Part shown: piece after piece, positions 42,085 through 50,882 of the stretch
How positions within the stretch are numbered: the stretch's first letter is position 1
Layout: each line of letters starts with the position of its first letter
NCBI RefSeq assembly: GCF_024753145.1
Contig: NZ_JANUGU010000007.1
Location: forward strand, 233,621 to 297,620
From: Massilia terrae
Lineage (GTDB): Bacteria; Pseudomonadota; Gammaproteobacteria; Burkholderiales; Burkholderiaceae_D
DNA: 64,000 bases
Direction: 5' to 3'
Made by a program: the position numbers and the translations under genes
The notes under the pieces: generated by a model
What the model saw: only the letters and a program-made list of their open reading frames with translations
Databases searched by the model: none
What the model was told of the DNA's origin: nothing

Positions 42085-42100
42085 TGTCTATCGTTGTCAT
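42085..42100 (-). promoter_or_regulatory. Operator-like repeat 3 of the fructan locus
   Basis: TGTCTATCGTTGTCAT, 37 bases from repeat 2. The three clustered sites could allow cooperative binding or looping. Confidence 0.65.
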
Positions 42101-42137
42101 TGCACGGTTTCTGACAACAACATTTTTACAACACTGT

Positions 42138-43073
42138 TCAGTCGAAAATCACTTCGCTCAAGTGCGGCAGATCTGCTCCACGCCGCGAACACGTGATCGC
42201 TGCAGCGCATGCGGCAAAGCGCAGTGCCGTCTCCAATGCCTTGATGTCCAGGCCGCGCAAGCCGTCTTTTTGCAGAAACCCTTTCCGCCACAGCCAGGAC
42301 AGCAAACCCGCCTGGAAGGTATCGCCAGCGCCAACGGTATCGACTACCCGCACCGGCACCGCAGAAATCACCGCCCGCACGCCATGCGCGGTGGCGGCCA
42401 GTGCGCCCGCGCTGCCGCGCGTGACGACGACCAGCTGGACCCCTGCGCGCAGCGCGACCGCGATGAAGTCTTCGGCCGACTGCCCGGGATACAGGTAATT
42501 GAGGTCCTCGTCGCTGACCTTGAGCACGCCGGTACGCGGCAGCATCCATTCCAACGTTTCACGCCATAGCGACACGGACGGCTCGATCGAGAGCCGAATA
42601 TTCGGGTCGTACACAATGACGCTCTGGCCTTGTTGGCGCTCGACAAGAGCGCGCAGAGCGTTCGCCACCGGTTTGCAGACCATGCAATAGGACCCGACGT
42701 GGATGACGCCAGCGTTTTTCGGCACGCGCGCGATATCGGCTTCGACGAGGCTCCGCTCGGCCGTTCCGGTGCCGTAGAAGCCGTAGGCCGGTACTCCCCT
42801 GTTATCGACGCTAACCATGACCAGCGCGGACTGCGCGTCCAGCCTCGGCGCCGCGCTGATGTCGACCTGTTCTTCAGTTAGCGCAGACGCGAGGCGCTGG
42901 CCAAACAGGTCGTTCGACAAGCCACCGAAGAACAGCGGCGGAACACCAAGGCGCGCCAGGCCGACCGCAAGATTGAACGGCGAGCCGCCGATCCGCGCCG
43001 ACAGTTGCAGCCCGGTTCGCGTTTGCTGTTCGGGGAAAACATCGAAGAGCGCTTCACCACATACAACGATCAT
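42138..43073 (-). CDS. PfkB-family fructokinase
   Basis: 311 residues. PfkB-type sugar kinase: N-terminal MIVVCGEALFDVFPE, substrate region IGGSPFNLAVGLARLG, and the C-terminal ATP/catalytic signature VDTVGAGDTFQAGLLSWLW with the base Asp in GAGD. It fits fructokinases that make fructose 6-phosphate. It is the last gene of the LacI-led operon and its ATG overlaps the ABC ATPase stop (ATGA). It would trap fructose released by the cytoplasmic GH32/68-type enzyme. Confidence 0.88.
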   Translation of the reverse strand: MIVVCGEALFDVFPEQQTRTGLQLSARIGGSPFNLAVGLARLGVPPLFFGGLSNDLFGQRLASALTEEQVDISAAPRLDAQSALVMVSVDNRGVPAYGFYGTGTAERSLVEADIARVPKNAGVIHVGSYCMVCKPVANALRALVERQQGQSVIVYDPNIRLSIEPSVSLWRETLEWMLPRTGVLKVSDEDLNYLYPGQSAEDFIAVALRAGVQLVVVTRGSAGALAATAHGVRAVISAVPVRVVDTVGAGDTFQAGLLSWLWRKGFLQKDGLRGLDIKALETALRFAACAAAITCSRRGADLPHLSEVIFD

Positions 43074-44167
43074 GCCACCTCCTCCAGGCTGTCAACGGCA
43101 GCGCCGGGAATGCGCTTGCCAAGTTCATCAAACACATGGATCTGCCCTGCCTGCGGCGCCACCGCCCACACGCTGTCCTCGCGCGGCGGCTCGCCCCGCA
43201 CGGCGACCACCACCGGACGGGGAATGCCTGGCACGCTCAAGTGGACGTGGGCTTCAGCGCCCAGGTGCTCGACCAGGGTGACGGTACCGCGGAGTGCGCC
43301 GTCGGGTGCGGGTGCCAGCAGTTCGGGCCGCAGTCCAACGGTGACCGGCGCGCCGGCTGCGCACGCGTTGCGCCACGGCAGTATGCACTCGCTCCCGATC
43401 TGGACATGTCGGTAGTCGAGCACGATGCCTTCGACCAGATTCATTTTGGGACTGCCGATAAAGCCGGCCACGAACACGTTGGCCGGCCGTTCGTACAACT
43501 CCATCGGGCTGCCGATCTGCTGCACGCCGTTCGGGCTCAGCACGACGATCCTGTCGGCCAGCGTCATCGCTTCTACCTGGTCGTGCGTCACGTAGACCAT
43601 TGTCGCGCCCAGCTGCTTGTGCAGGCGTGCGATTTCGACGCGCATGTCGGCGCGCAGCGCCGCATCCAGGTTCGACAGCGGCTCATCGAAAAGGAATGCG
43701 CGCGGCTTGCGCACGATGGCGCGGCCGATCGCGACACGCTGGCGCTGCCCCCCGGAAAGCTGGGGTGGCCGCCGTTGCAGCAGATGTTCGAGCTGCAGCA
43801 TGCGCGCCACCGCATGCACCGACTTCTCGATCTCGGCCTTCGGTGTCTTCGCCAAACGCAGGCCGAAGGCGATGTTTTCGAAGACGCTCATGTGCGCGTA
43901 CAACGCATAATTCTGAAACACCATCGACAGCCCGCGCTTGGCCGGCGGGGTTTCATTGATGCGTTCTCCATCAATGCGGATTTCTCCGCCACTGATTTCC
44001 TCCAGTCCCGCGATCATGCGCAGCAGGGTGGATTTGCCGCAGCCCGACGGTCCCACGAGCACGACGAATTCGCCATCCTCGATCGTGAAGCTGATGCTCT
44101 TGAGGATGTGGATGCTGTCTTTTCCCGGGTACGTCTTGGCGACGGACTCCAATATGATCGATGCCAT
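43070..44167 (-). CDS. Carbohydrate ABC transporter ATP-binding protein (MalK/UgpC type)
   Basis: 365 residues from the ATG at 44167. Walker A GPSGCGKST, Q-loop MVFQNYALYAHMSV, signature LSGGQRQRVAIGRA, Walker B RAFLFDEPLSNLDAALR and switch His in VYVTHDQVEAMTLA are all intact. The C-terminal OB-type regulatory domain (about 240-360, with VTVGLRPELL) is that of MalK/UgpC ATPases. It energises the two permeases at 47666-49599. In gene order it is separated from them by the two fructan-degrading enzymes, and it is coupled to the fructokinase by a 4-base overlap. Confidence 0.92.
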   Translation of the reverse strand: MASIILESVAKTYPGKDSIHILKSISFTIEDGEFVVLVGPSGCGKSTLLRMIAGLEEISGGEIRIDGERINETPPAKRGLSMVFQNYALYAHMSVFENIAFGLRLAKTPKAEIEKSVHAVARMLQLEHLLQRRPPQLSGGQRQRVAIGRAIVRKPRAFLFDEPLSNLDAALRADMRVEIARLHKQLGATMVYVTHDQVEAMTLADRIVVLSPNGVQQIGSPMELYERPANVFVAGFIGSPKMNLVEGIVLDYRHVQIGSECILPWRNACAAGAPVTVGLRPELLAPAPDGALRGTVTLVEHLGAEAHVHLSVPGIPRPVVVAVRGEPPREDSVWAVAPQAGQIHVFDELGKRIPGAAVDSLEEVA

Positions 44168-44169
44168 TG

Positions 44170-46623
44170 CTACCTCTGTTTGTTGATTCCCGTCGCGAGG
44201 GCTGGCACCGGCACCGTTCCTTCCTTGGTGTCGAGTGGCCATACCGTCAGCGACGATATACGATCGCCCGCTGCCGCAAGCACATCCAGTCCCAGCGCGT
44301 CGGCACGGGTCGGATAGGCGCGGCTCGTCAGGCTCTTGCGGTCGTTCACATAGGCCTCAACCATGGAACGGTCGAGGAAGACGTGCAAGCGCAGCGTCTC
44401 GCCATTGAGTTCAAAGGATCCGCCCTGCACGCCCTGCACGCCACGCGAACGGGCGTCCAAATCCAGCGTCGTGCGCGTGCGGTCGATCTCGAAGCGTGCG
44501 GCTGCGCTATCGACGTAGATCGCCGTCTGCTCGCTGCCGTCGGGCGCTTTGCGTACCACCAGACCGCGCTTGCCAGCGCTGCCGCTCGCTGGCTGCAATA
44601 CCAGCTCGATTTCAAGGACGTCTCCCGTCACCTTGGCGAGCGCTGCGCGCGCGTCCTGCACGCTGACCTCAAGCAGGTCGACCACCGGCGTGCGGCGCAC
44701 CAGGCCGAGTTCGCCGATGGGACGCACACGCAAGTCGTCATCCGGCCCCAAGGACATTTCAATGGGCAGGCCGGCGTTATGTGCCCATCCAGCGCTCCAT
44801 TCGGCGCCGGAAGTGCGTTCGCCCTGGGCAATCGACATCACGATGACTCGTCCGGTCCTAGGATCGATGAAGCCGCTCGGCCCGGAAAAATGTCCTTGGC
44901 CATAGTCGAAAACTCGGGGCGCTTCACTATCGGGCGTGAACCGTGCCGAAGTGGGATCGAACACGCCCGTCCAGTAGTAGCACTGTGCGCCGATGTCGGT
45001 CAGGAAAACGTAGCGCATGCGCCCGTCCCTCCCCTTCCCTACCGGTAGCAGCACGGGCAATTCGAATGCCTTGTCGAAACCCGGATACTTCGACGCGTCG
45101 ACCGTGAACAGGGGCCCGCGATAGGTCCAGTTGACCAGGTCGGTGGACTCGTGGACGAGCGCCGTCCCGCTTCCACCCGGGATCCGCGAGCCAACGAGTT
45201 GGAACCAGCGCTTGCGGGTTGCGTCGCGAAACACGAACGGATCCCGGAAGTCCATCGTGAACCCAGCTCCTGTCTGCGCCAGCGTGACCGGACGCGGATA
45301 CTTGTCCCAGCCGGCCAGCAGGGGATCGTCCGGATTCTTTGGCGTGGCCATCCCCGTGCGCTGATTCGGAACCGCGCTATCGTTCCCGGCGGTGAAGAAC
45401 AGCACCGGTGTCCCGTCTTCCCTGTAGGTCGCGCTGCCGGACCAGATGCCGTCCGGCGCCAGCGTATCGTCTTCGGGCGCGAGCGCGATGGGAAGTTCGC
45501 GCCAGTGCACGAGGTCAGGGCTGACCCAGTGGCCCCAATGGATCTGGTGCCAGAACGGACCAAACGGGTTCTTCTGGAAGAACAGGTGATACTGGCCCTT
45601 GTAGTACAGCGGCGCGTGCGGTTCGTTCATCCAGCCCGAATCGGGCATCGCGTGGTATTGCGGACGGTAGCGGTCGCCGGCGAACGTCGCCAGCGGCACT
45701 TTGACATCGTCCGGCTGCAGCACGGGCGCGCGTCCGCCAAGGGCGCGCAGATCCGACGCGATCAGCGCGCTGAGCGTTGCCGCGTCAGCGGCACCTGCCC
45801 CGATGCGTACCTCGTCCATCAGGCCAAGGAAGGTGTTCAGCTTGAAGACGCCAGCAAGTATCACCGGCTGCGAATGGCGGCCAATTGTGAGGCGGCCCGC
45901 TGGCACGGCGAAATCGCCCTGCGCAGGTGCGGCCCGGCTGGCGACCTCGACGCCATTCAGGAACAGGCGCACCATACGGCCGATGGGGTCGTAGGTTGCC
46001 GCAATATGGGACCACTGGTCGCGCGGCAGCTTGCGGTCCGTCACCCGCAGGTCCATTACGCTAGACCCGAAGCCGAGCTTGATTCCCCAGCTGCCGTAGC
46101 GCTGGATACCGAACGAAAAGCCCTGCTTTGTAGCCTCGTCGAACTGGCTCAGAACCCCGGAATACTGGCCGCCATCTCCCCACTCGAACGCATGCGGCGC
46201 CACCCAGGCGCTTAGCGTGAAACCACTACGCACCTGTGCAGCACTCAGGCCCGGCGCGACGATGTCGGTCGAGTAACCATCGAACAGGAGGCAGCCCCCC
46301 TTGATGCACGGCCCCGTCCGCCAAAGCGGATCCGAAGCCGGCTTGTAGGGTGCGTGCGTGAAGACGTATTCGACACTGTCTTCGCGCGCGCTGATGCGTT
46401 CGCGCGCGAAGGTACCGGCGCTTTCATCCAGGGGCCAGTAGGCGATCCCATCCGGTACCGCCGCCACCGCCGAGACAACGGGTAGTGGGCCCGGTGGCTG
46501 CACCGTCACTGGATCAGGGCGTGCCGTCGCGCCGCTGCCGCCGCAGGCGCTCATGGCCAATACCACTACCAGGCTTGCGCTTCCATGTACGGCGATGCGC
46601 AGGCCGCCGAACCGCTTTTTCAT
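44170..46623 (-). CDS. GH32 lipoprotein with LamG domain, Glu in place of nucleophile Asp
   Basis: 817 residues. Lipoprotein signal ending MSACGGS (Cys27). A LamG domain (about 55-290, with SGFTLSAWVAPHAF and LGLMDEVRIGAG) precedes the GH32 propeller (about 320-620) and a C-terminal beta sandwich (about 660-805). Motifs: GWMNEPHAPLYYKGQYHLFF with Glu334 at the nucleophile position (family Asp in WMNDPNG), DFRDPF with Asp461, and FELPVL with acid/base Glu521. The W-HQ-IHWGHWVSPDLVHW stretch is strongly GH32. It likely cleaves fructan at the cell surface or periplasmic face. Two bases upstream of the ABC ATPase gene; its own operator-like repeat lies 37 bases upstream. Confidence 0.85.
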   Translation of the reverse strand: MKKRFGGLRIAVHGSASLVVVLAMSACGGSGATARPDPVTVQPPGPLPVVSAVAAVPDGIAYWPLDESAGTFARERISAREDSVEYVFTHAPYKPASDPLWRTGPCIKGGCLLFDGYSTDIVAPGLSAAQVRSGFTLSAWVAPHAFEWGDGGQYSGVLSQFDEATKQGFSFGIQRYGSWGIKLGFGSSVMDLRVTDRKLPRDQWSHIAATYDPIGRMVRLFLNGVEVASRAAPAQGDFAVPAGRLTIGRHSQPVILAGVFKLNTFLGLMDEVRIGAGAADAATLSALIASDLRALGGRAPVLQPDDVKVPLATFAGDRYRPQYHAMPDSGWMNEPHAPLYYKGQYHLFFQKNPFGPFWHQIHWGHWVSPDLVHWRELPIALAPEDDTLAPDGIWSGSATYREDGTPVLFFTAGNDSAVPNQRTGMATPKNPDDPLLAGWDKYPRPVTLAQTGAGFTMDFRDPFVFRDATRKRWFQLVGSRIPGGSGTALVHESTDLVNWTYRGPLFTVDASKYPGFDKAFELPVLLPVGKGRDGRMRYVFLTDIGAQCYYWTGVFDPTSARFTPDSEAPRVFDYGQGHFSGPSGFIDPRTGRVIVMSIAQGERTSGAEWSAGWAHNAGLPIEMSLGPDDDLRVRPIGELGLVRRTPVVDLLEVSVQDARAALAKVTGDVLEIELVLQPASGSAGKRGLVVRKAPDGSEQTAIYVDSAAARFEIDRTRTTLDLDARSRGVQGVQGGSFELNGETLRLHVFLDRSMVEAYVNDRKSLTSRAYPTRADALGLDVLAAAGDRISSLTVWPLDTKEGTVPVPALATGINKQR

Positions 46624-46659
46624 CGTCGGTGTCTCCCCGTGCAGATCATCCAGTTCAGA

Positions 46660-46675
46660 TGTCTACCGTTGTCAT
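46660..46675 (-). promoter_or_regulatory. Operator-like repeat 4 of the fructan locus
   Basis: TGTCTACCGTTGTCAT, 37 bases upstream of the lipoprotein GH32 start and inside the 60-base gap after the cytoplasmic enzyme. It suggests an internal regulated promoter in the long operon. Confidence 0.65.
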
Positions 46676-46683
46676 TTTTGGGA

Positions 46684-47649
46684 TTAAAAATTGTCGAGAA
46701 TGTAGCGGCCATCTTCGAGGCGCAACGGAATCGGGTCGCCAATATAACCGGCGAACTTGCCGTCCGGGCCTGTATCCGAGAAAGCCATCAGGCAATCGGC
46801 ACCCGTCACCGGGTCCAGCAGGATCTTGCCGGCGTAGCGGCGGCACGGCACGTCGCCGTCGAGAAATTGCTCGGCCGGGCGCCACGGCCCGAGCGGATCG
46901 TTGGCGACGAGATACGACGTGCCGGACACCCCGCCCCCTTGGGCTTCGCGCAGTGCGGGCGACCAGTGTTCACGGATGTTGCAGAAGGTGCAGAACCATT
47001 GGCCGTCGCGCTCGAACACCTGGGGCACTTCCAGCTGACCATAATGGCCACCTGCATAGACGGGAGCGGTCGCCTCCCAGTTCACCAGGTCGGCCGACAC
47101 GGCGTGGCCGATCACGCCGCGCTCGAACTTTTCGCCGTCCTTGCAGCGGGCGGTGAAGAACATGTGGTACTTCCCATCGATCTTCTTAGGGAGCACCCAG
47201 GGATCCCGAAGTGCGCGGTCATGCCAGCGGCCATCCGCATACTCCTCATAGTAGCGCTCGTCCAGATCGAGCGCGAGACCGTTGCCGACCCGGGTCCAGG
47301 GACCGTCGATCGACGGTGCGGTTGCGTGCCCGATACGCTGGCGCATTCCGTTCTCGGCCCGGCAGGTGCCCGTGTAGAACAGGTGATAGCAGCCCTCGGC
47401 CTTGATCACCGAACCGGTCCAGGTCGTGTAGTCGTCCCAGGCGGGGGACGCGGACGGCCCGAACACCGTGCCGCGTACGTCCCATTGGCGCAGGTCGTTC
47501 GACACGGCATGGCCGATGGACACGTTCCAGTGGCGCAGGTCGGGGTTGCCGATCGCGCGGTCGGCCTGCAGGAAGAACAGGTGTTGGGTATTGCCTTCCG
47601 CGTAATGCCAGAAGTCCCAGATGTATTTGTCGTCGAGTTTGAGTGTCAT
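46684..47649 (-). CDS. Cytoplasmic GH32/GH68-clan beta-fructosidase-like enzyme
   Basis: 321 residues from the ATG at 47649; a start 12 codons earlier (47685) is possible, and neither has a strong ribosome site. There is no signal peptide. Short furanosidase propeller with the three catalytic positions intact: Asp12 in IWDFWHY as nucleophile, RDPWV with Asp149, and QLEVPQV with Glu207 as acid/base. It resembles single-domain GH32/68 proteins found in sugar operons. It would hydrolyse imported fructo-oligosaccharides or sucrose-like sugars in the cytoplasm. It lies 16 bases after the permease gene and shares its operon. Confidence 0.75.
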   Translation of the reverse strand: MTLKLDDKYIWDFWHYAEGNTQHLFFLQADRAIGNPDLRHWNVSIGHAVSNDLRQWDVRGTVFGPSASPAWDDYTTWTGSVIKAEGCYHLFYTGTCRAENGMRQRIGHATAPSIDGPWTRVGNGLALDLDERYYEEYADGRWHDRALRDPWVLPKKIDGKYHMFFTARCKDGEKFERGVIGHAVSADLVNWEATAPVYAGGHYGQLEVPQVFERDGQWFCTFCNIREHWSPALREAQGGGVSGTSYLVANDPLGPWRPAEQFLDGDVPCRRYAGKILLDPVTGADCLMAFSDTGPDGKFAGYIGDPIPLRLEDGRYILDNF

Positions 47650-47665
47650 GTTAGTGAAGGTGGGG

Positions 47666-48550
47666 TTAGCCTTTGATGCCGGCACCGGCTACCGACGCGA
47701 CGAACTGCCGCTGGAAGGCCAGGAACACCGCGAGCACGGGTAAGGTAATCACCGATCCGTAGGCCATGATCTGTCCCCAGGAATTGGTGCGACCGAAAAA
47801 CTGCTGAATGCCAGGCTGAACCGGCCGGAATCCTTCCGACTGGATCACCATGATCGGCCAGAGGTACTGGTTCCACGCCTGGATGAACAGGATGATGGCG
47901 GCGGTGGCGATCACGGGCCCGCTGTTGGGCATGATGACGCGCAGGTACACGGTCCATGGGCCGGCGCCGTCCATCTTCGCGGCCTCGTCCAGTTCGGCCG
48001 GGATATCGCGGAAAAACTGGTAGAACAGAAAGGTGCAGAATGCGTTTGCCACAAAGGGAATGATCTGCACATGAAAACTGTTGAACCAGCCGATCTGGAC
48101 GTCAAGCGTGCCATGGTCGAGCACCGGCCAGGGCAAGCGCGCCACCAGCGACAACAACGGTATCGCAATGACCTCGAACGGAACTATCACGAGTGCCACC
48201 ACGATGCCCAGCACGACGTGGCGTCCTCCCCAGCGCATGCGCGCCAGTGCGTATGCCAGCATGCTGTTCAGGAAGATGCCCGCGACCACGGTGCAGACGG
48301 CGATGATGCCCGAGTTGACAAGGAAACCCGGCAGGTCGCTCTTCTGGAAGATCGCGCGGTAATTATCGAGCGACCAGCCCGGGCCTGGCACATAGGTGGA
48401 CCAGTGCGCCAGGTTCTCGAACACCGCGGTATCGCTCTTGAACGAAGCGGCGAACATGAACGCCAGCGGCATCGCGAACACGAGGCCGAGGAAGCTCATG
48501 GCGGCCAGCAGCACTATCTTGCGCACGAGGTCAATCATTGGCTGCGTCAT
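47666..48550 (-). CDS. Carbohydrate ABC transporter permease (MalG type)
   Basis: 294 residues from the ATG at 48550, which overlaps the upstream permease stop (ATGA). Six membrane spans, and the cytoplasmic EAA loop ELDEAAKMDGAGPWTVYLRV followed by IMPNSGPVIAT, which docks to the ATPase. It is the CUT1-type inner-membrane subunit that partners with the permease at 48547-49599. The window C-terminus VASVAGAGIKG is typical of this family. Confidence 0.92.
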   Translation of the reverse strand: MTQPMIDLVRKIVLLAAMSFLGLVFAMPLAFMFAASFKSDTAVFENLAHWSTYVPGPGWSLDNYRAIFQKSDLPGFLVNSGIIAVCTVVAGIFLNSMLAYALARMRWGGRHVVLGIVVALVIVPFEVIAIPLLSLVARLPWPVLDHGTLDVQIGWFNSFHVQIIPFVANAFCTFLFYQFFRDIPAELDEAAKMDGAGPWTVYLRVIMPNSGPVIATAAIILFIQAWNQYLWPIMVIQSEGFRPVQPGIQQFFGRTNSWGQIMAYGSVITLPVLAVFLAFQRQFVASVAGAGIKG

Positions 48551-49599
48551 CGCGCGGCTCCTTTCGCAGTCAGCGTGCGCTGGAGTAGGGAGAAACCCAG
48601 CACGATCATGAAAAACACCAGCGTGATGGTGGAGCCGTAGCCGATATCCTGTTCCGCGAAGGCTTTGCGGACGGCATGGAACACGACGGTGGTCGTCGCA
48701 TCGAGCGGGCCTCCCTGGGTCATGACGTCGACCTGGGTGAACAGGCCGAAAGCCAGCAACGTTGTCGACACCAGGACGAAGATGATCGTATTGCGCAGCC
48801 CGGGCAGCGTGACATGCACGAAGCGCTGCCAGGCGTTGGCGCCCATCAGGGTCGCGGCCTCGTACTGTTCCGGCGAGATCGACTGCAGGCCCGCCAGGAA
48901 TATCAGCATCTGGAACCCGGCGCCCTGCCACGCCGACATCAATGCGATCGCTGGCAATGCGAGAACCGGGTCGCCCAGCCAGTCGGGCCCGACGTCGGGA
49001 TTGCGCAGCACCACACGAAGCAACTCGTTGATCAGGCCACGATCCGTATTGAGCAGGAACGACCACACGATCGATGCCACGACCATCGAAGTCACAACTG
49101 GCGCGAAGTACACTGTGCGGAAGAAAATCCGTCCACGCAGCTTCTGGTTGACCAGGATCGCCAATCCGAGCGCCGCACCGCACTGCAGTGGCAGCACGAG
49201 CAGGGCGAACAGGAACGTATTGATCAGCGAGCGGTAAAACAAGGGATCGCTCGCTGCCAGCACGTAGCGCTTGCTTCCGAAGTCAACCTGGAACGCGGGT
49301 CGGTATGCAGACAATTCCGGCCGCGCCGCGCGTACTTGGCGCCAGGTTGGCGCGCCCTCCGCCTGTTCGCCGGCACTGTGCCGTACGTCCAGGACAATGA
49401 CGCGCGCCGAGAGCAATCGGGTGTAATTGTCCAAGCCGATGAAGCGCGTCGGTTCCGGTGAAATCAAGCGATGATCGGTAAATGTGGCGCCGGCCGCCAG
49501 CAACAGCGGCAACAAGATAAATACCGCAAAGAGAAATAGTCCGGGCGCCGCGAACATGCCGACCACCCAGCGGTTCTCCTGGCCGAATTTCGTCGTCAT
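48547..49599 (-). CDS. Carbohydrate ABC transporter permease (MalF type)
   Basis: 350 residues, six or more spans. A periplasmic loop of about 70 residues after the first span (TDHRLISPEPTRFIGLDNYT to about residue 120) is characteristic of MalF/UgpA-type subunits. The EAA loop is SISPEQYEAATLMGANAWQR followed by FVHVTLPGLRN. The ATG overlaps the solute-binding protein stop by 4 bases. Confidence 0.92.
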   Translation of the reverse strand: MTTKFGQENRWVVGMFAAPGLFLFAVFILLPLLLAAGATFTDHRLISPEPTRFIGLDNYTRLLSARVIVLDVRHSAGEQAEGAPTWRQVRAARPELSAYRPAFQVDFGSKRYVLAASDPLFYRSLINTFLFALLVLPLQCGAALGLAILVNQKLRGRIFFRTVYFAPVVTSMVVASIVWSFLLNTDRGLINELLRVVLRNPDVGPDWLGDPVLALPAIALMSAWQGAGFQMLIFLAGLQSISPEQYEAATLMGANAWQRFVHVTLPGLRNTIIFVLVSTTLLAFGLFTQVDVMTQGGPLDATTTVVFHAVRKAFAEQDIGYGSTITLVFFMIVLGFSLLQRTLTAKGAAR

Positions 49600-50882
49600 T
49601 GCGCCGCTCCCGATTTATTGTTGGAAGAAAACCCGTAGCCGCTATTGCGGGCAATATTGTATTCAATCGCTTCGACCGCCTCATCCATGGCATCGGCAGG
49701 TGCCTTCCCTGCGCGCAAATCCAGCATCGTCTTTTCGAAGATCGACGAGATCGCCGGGTACGCCGGCGTGGCGGGGCGAGGTACCGCGTAGCGCTGGGCC
49801 AGTTCGAAATAGATCCGGCGTGAACCACCCTCCTTGTAGTGTTCGGTCAAAGCCGCGGCTTCCGCAGAGACCGGGACGAACCCGGTCGCGCGCGACATGG
49901 CCGCCATCTCTTCCGGTTCAATAAGGAAGGCAAGAAAGGCAGCGGCGCCGTCCGGTTTTTTGCAATTGCGAGAAATCGCCCATTGCCACGAACCCGCTCC
50001 GATACGTGGCCCCTTCCCGAAGTCCGGCGGAGGCATCACCACCAGGTCGCGGCCGAACTGGCGGTCGTAATCGTCAGCCTTCCATGAGCCGGTATAGTGG
50101 AACAGTGCGCGACCCTGTTCGAATGCGCGTTCGTCGGCAGGATTGCGCTCAACGAGGTGGTCTTCGTGCAACCTCGCGTAATACCGTGCCACGCTCAATG
50201 CGGCCGGGCTGTTCAGCACCCCGTCGACACGCAGGTAGTTGGAACGGTCGATCAGGTCCGCTCCCGCGCTCTGCAACCAAGGCGAGAAAGCGTAGCTCAG
50301 CCACTCGGATCGCGCGCGCCCGTTGAGGTCGAGCGGGAAGCGGAATGTCCTGCTCCGCTTGACCTTGTCCAGGATCGCGTAGAACTCTTCTGCGCTATAG
50401 GGATGGTCGAGCGTGGCCACACGAACTCCAAGCGCGGCCAGTTGCGACCGGCGCGAGTACAGGGCCAGCGACACATCGAACTGGCCAACGCTATACAACC
50501 TTCCGCCATAGGTGCCTCGCCCACCCGGCAGAAGTTGTGCGACCAGATTCCGCGGCAGCAGGTCGTCCAGTGGCCGGATATGTCCCGCCCAGGCAAAATT
50601 CGGCACGATTGGCTGGTCGATGGCGATCACGCAAGGTAACTGGTTCACCATGGACGCGGCCGTGATGGCTGCCGTATAGGTGGCCTGGGGCATGCTCTCG
50701 ACGACGACTTTCCATTTGTCCTGGCTCGCGTTGAAACGTGCCACTGCAGCGCGGCCCGCCATCATTTCCGCGTCGGTACCGGTGTTGGCGGTTTCATGCC
50801 GCCACAAGCGGATTTCCGTGGGTGCGGCAGCGCATGAGACGCTCGTGGTCACGAGCAGCGCAGCAATCCATCCTCGGCTCAT
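49596..50882 (-). CDS. Extracellular solute-binding protein, family 1
   Basis: 428 residues. The signal peptide reads MSRGWIAALLVTTSVSCAAA; the Cys at residue 17 might be a lipid site, otherwise cleavage follows AAA. The mature part shows the family 1 pattern: TEIRLWRHETANTGTDAEMM, MVNQLPCVIAIDQPIVPNFA, DLLPRNLVAQLL, GRALFHYTGSWKAD and GAGSWQWAISRNCKKPDGAA. It captures the oligosaccharide in the periplasm and delivers it to the two permeases. Second gene of the operon; its ATG overlaps the LacI stop (ATGA). Confidence 0.9.
   Translation of the reverse strand: MSRGWIAALLVTTSVSCAAAPTEIRLWRHETANTGTDAEMMAGRAAVARFNASQDKWKVVVESMPQATYTAAITAASMVNQLPCVIAIDQPIVPNFAWAGHIRPLDDLLPRNLVAQLLPGGRGTYGGRLYSVGQFDVSLALYSRRSQLAALGVRVATLDHPYSAEEFYAILDKVKRSRTFRFPLDLNGRARSEWLSYAFSPWLQSAGADLIDRSNYLRVDGVLNSPAALSVARYYARLHEDHLVERNPADERAFEQGRALFHYTGSWKADDYDRQFGRDLVVMPPPDFGKGPRIGAGSWQWAISRNCKKPDGAAAFLAFLIEPEEMAAMSRATGFVPVSAEAAALTEHYKEGGSRRIYFELAQRYAVPRPATPAYPAISSIFEKTMLDLRAGKAPADAMDEAVEAIEYNIARNSGYGFSSNNKSGAAQ

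Larger units (their letters stand above)
41736..42137. other. Control region between the two fructan operons
   Basis: These 402 bases between the fructokinase stop and the GH32 gene hold three copies of the 16-base motif (41987-42002, 42048-42063, 42085-42100). A fourth half-like TGACAACAAC lies near 42112. An open frame continues from the GH32 gene to 42002 but has no ribosome site and runs through a motif copy, so it is not treated as coding. Confidence 0.65.
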
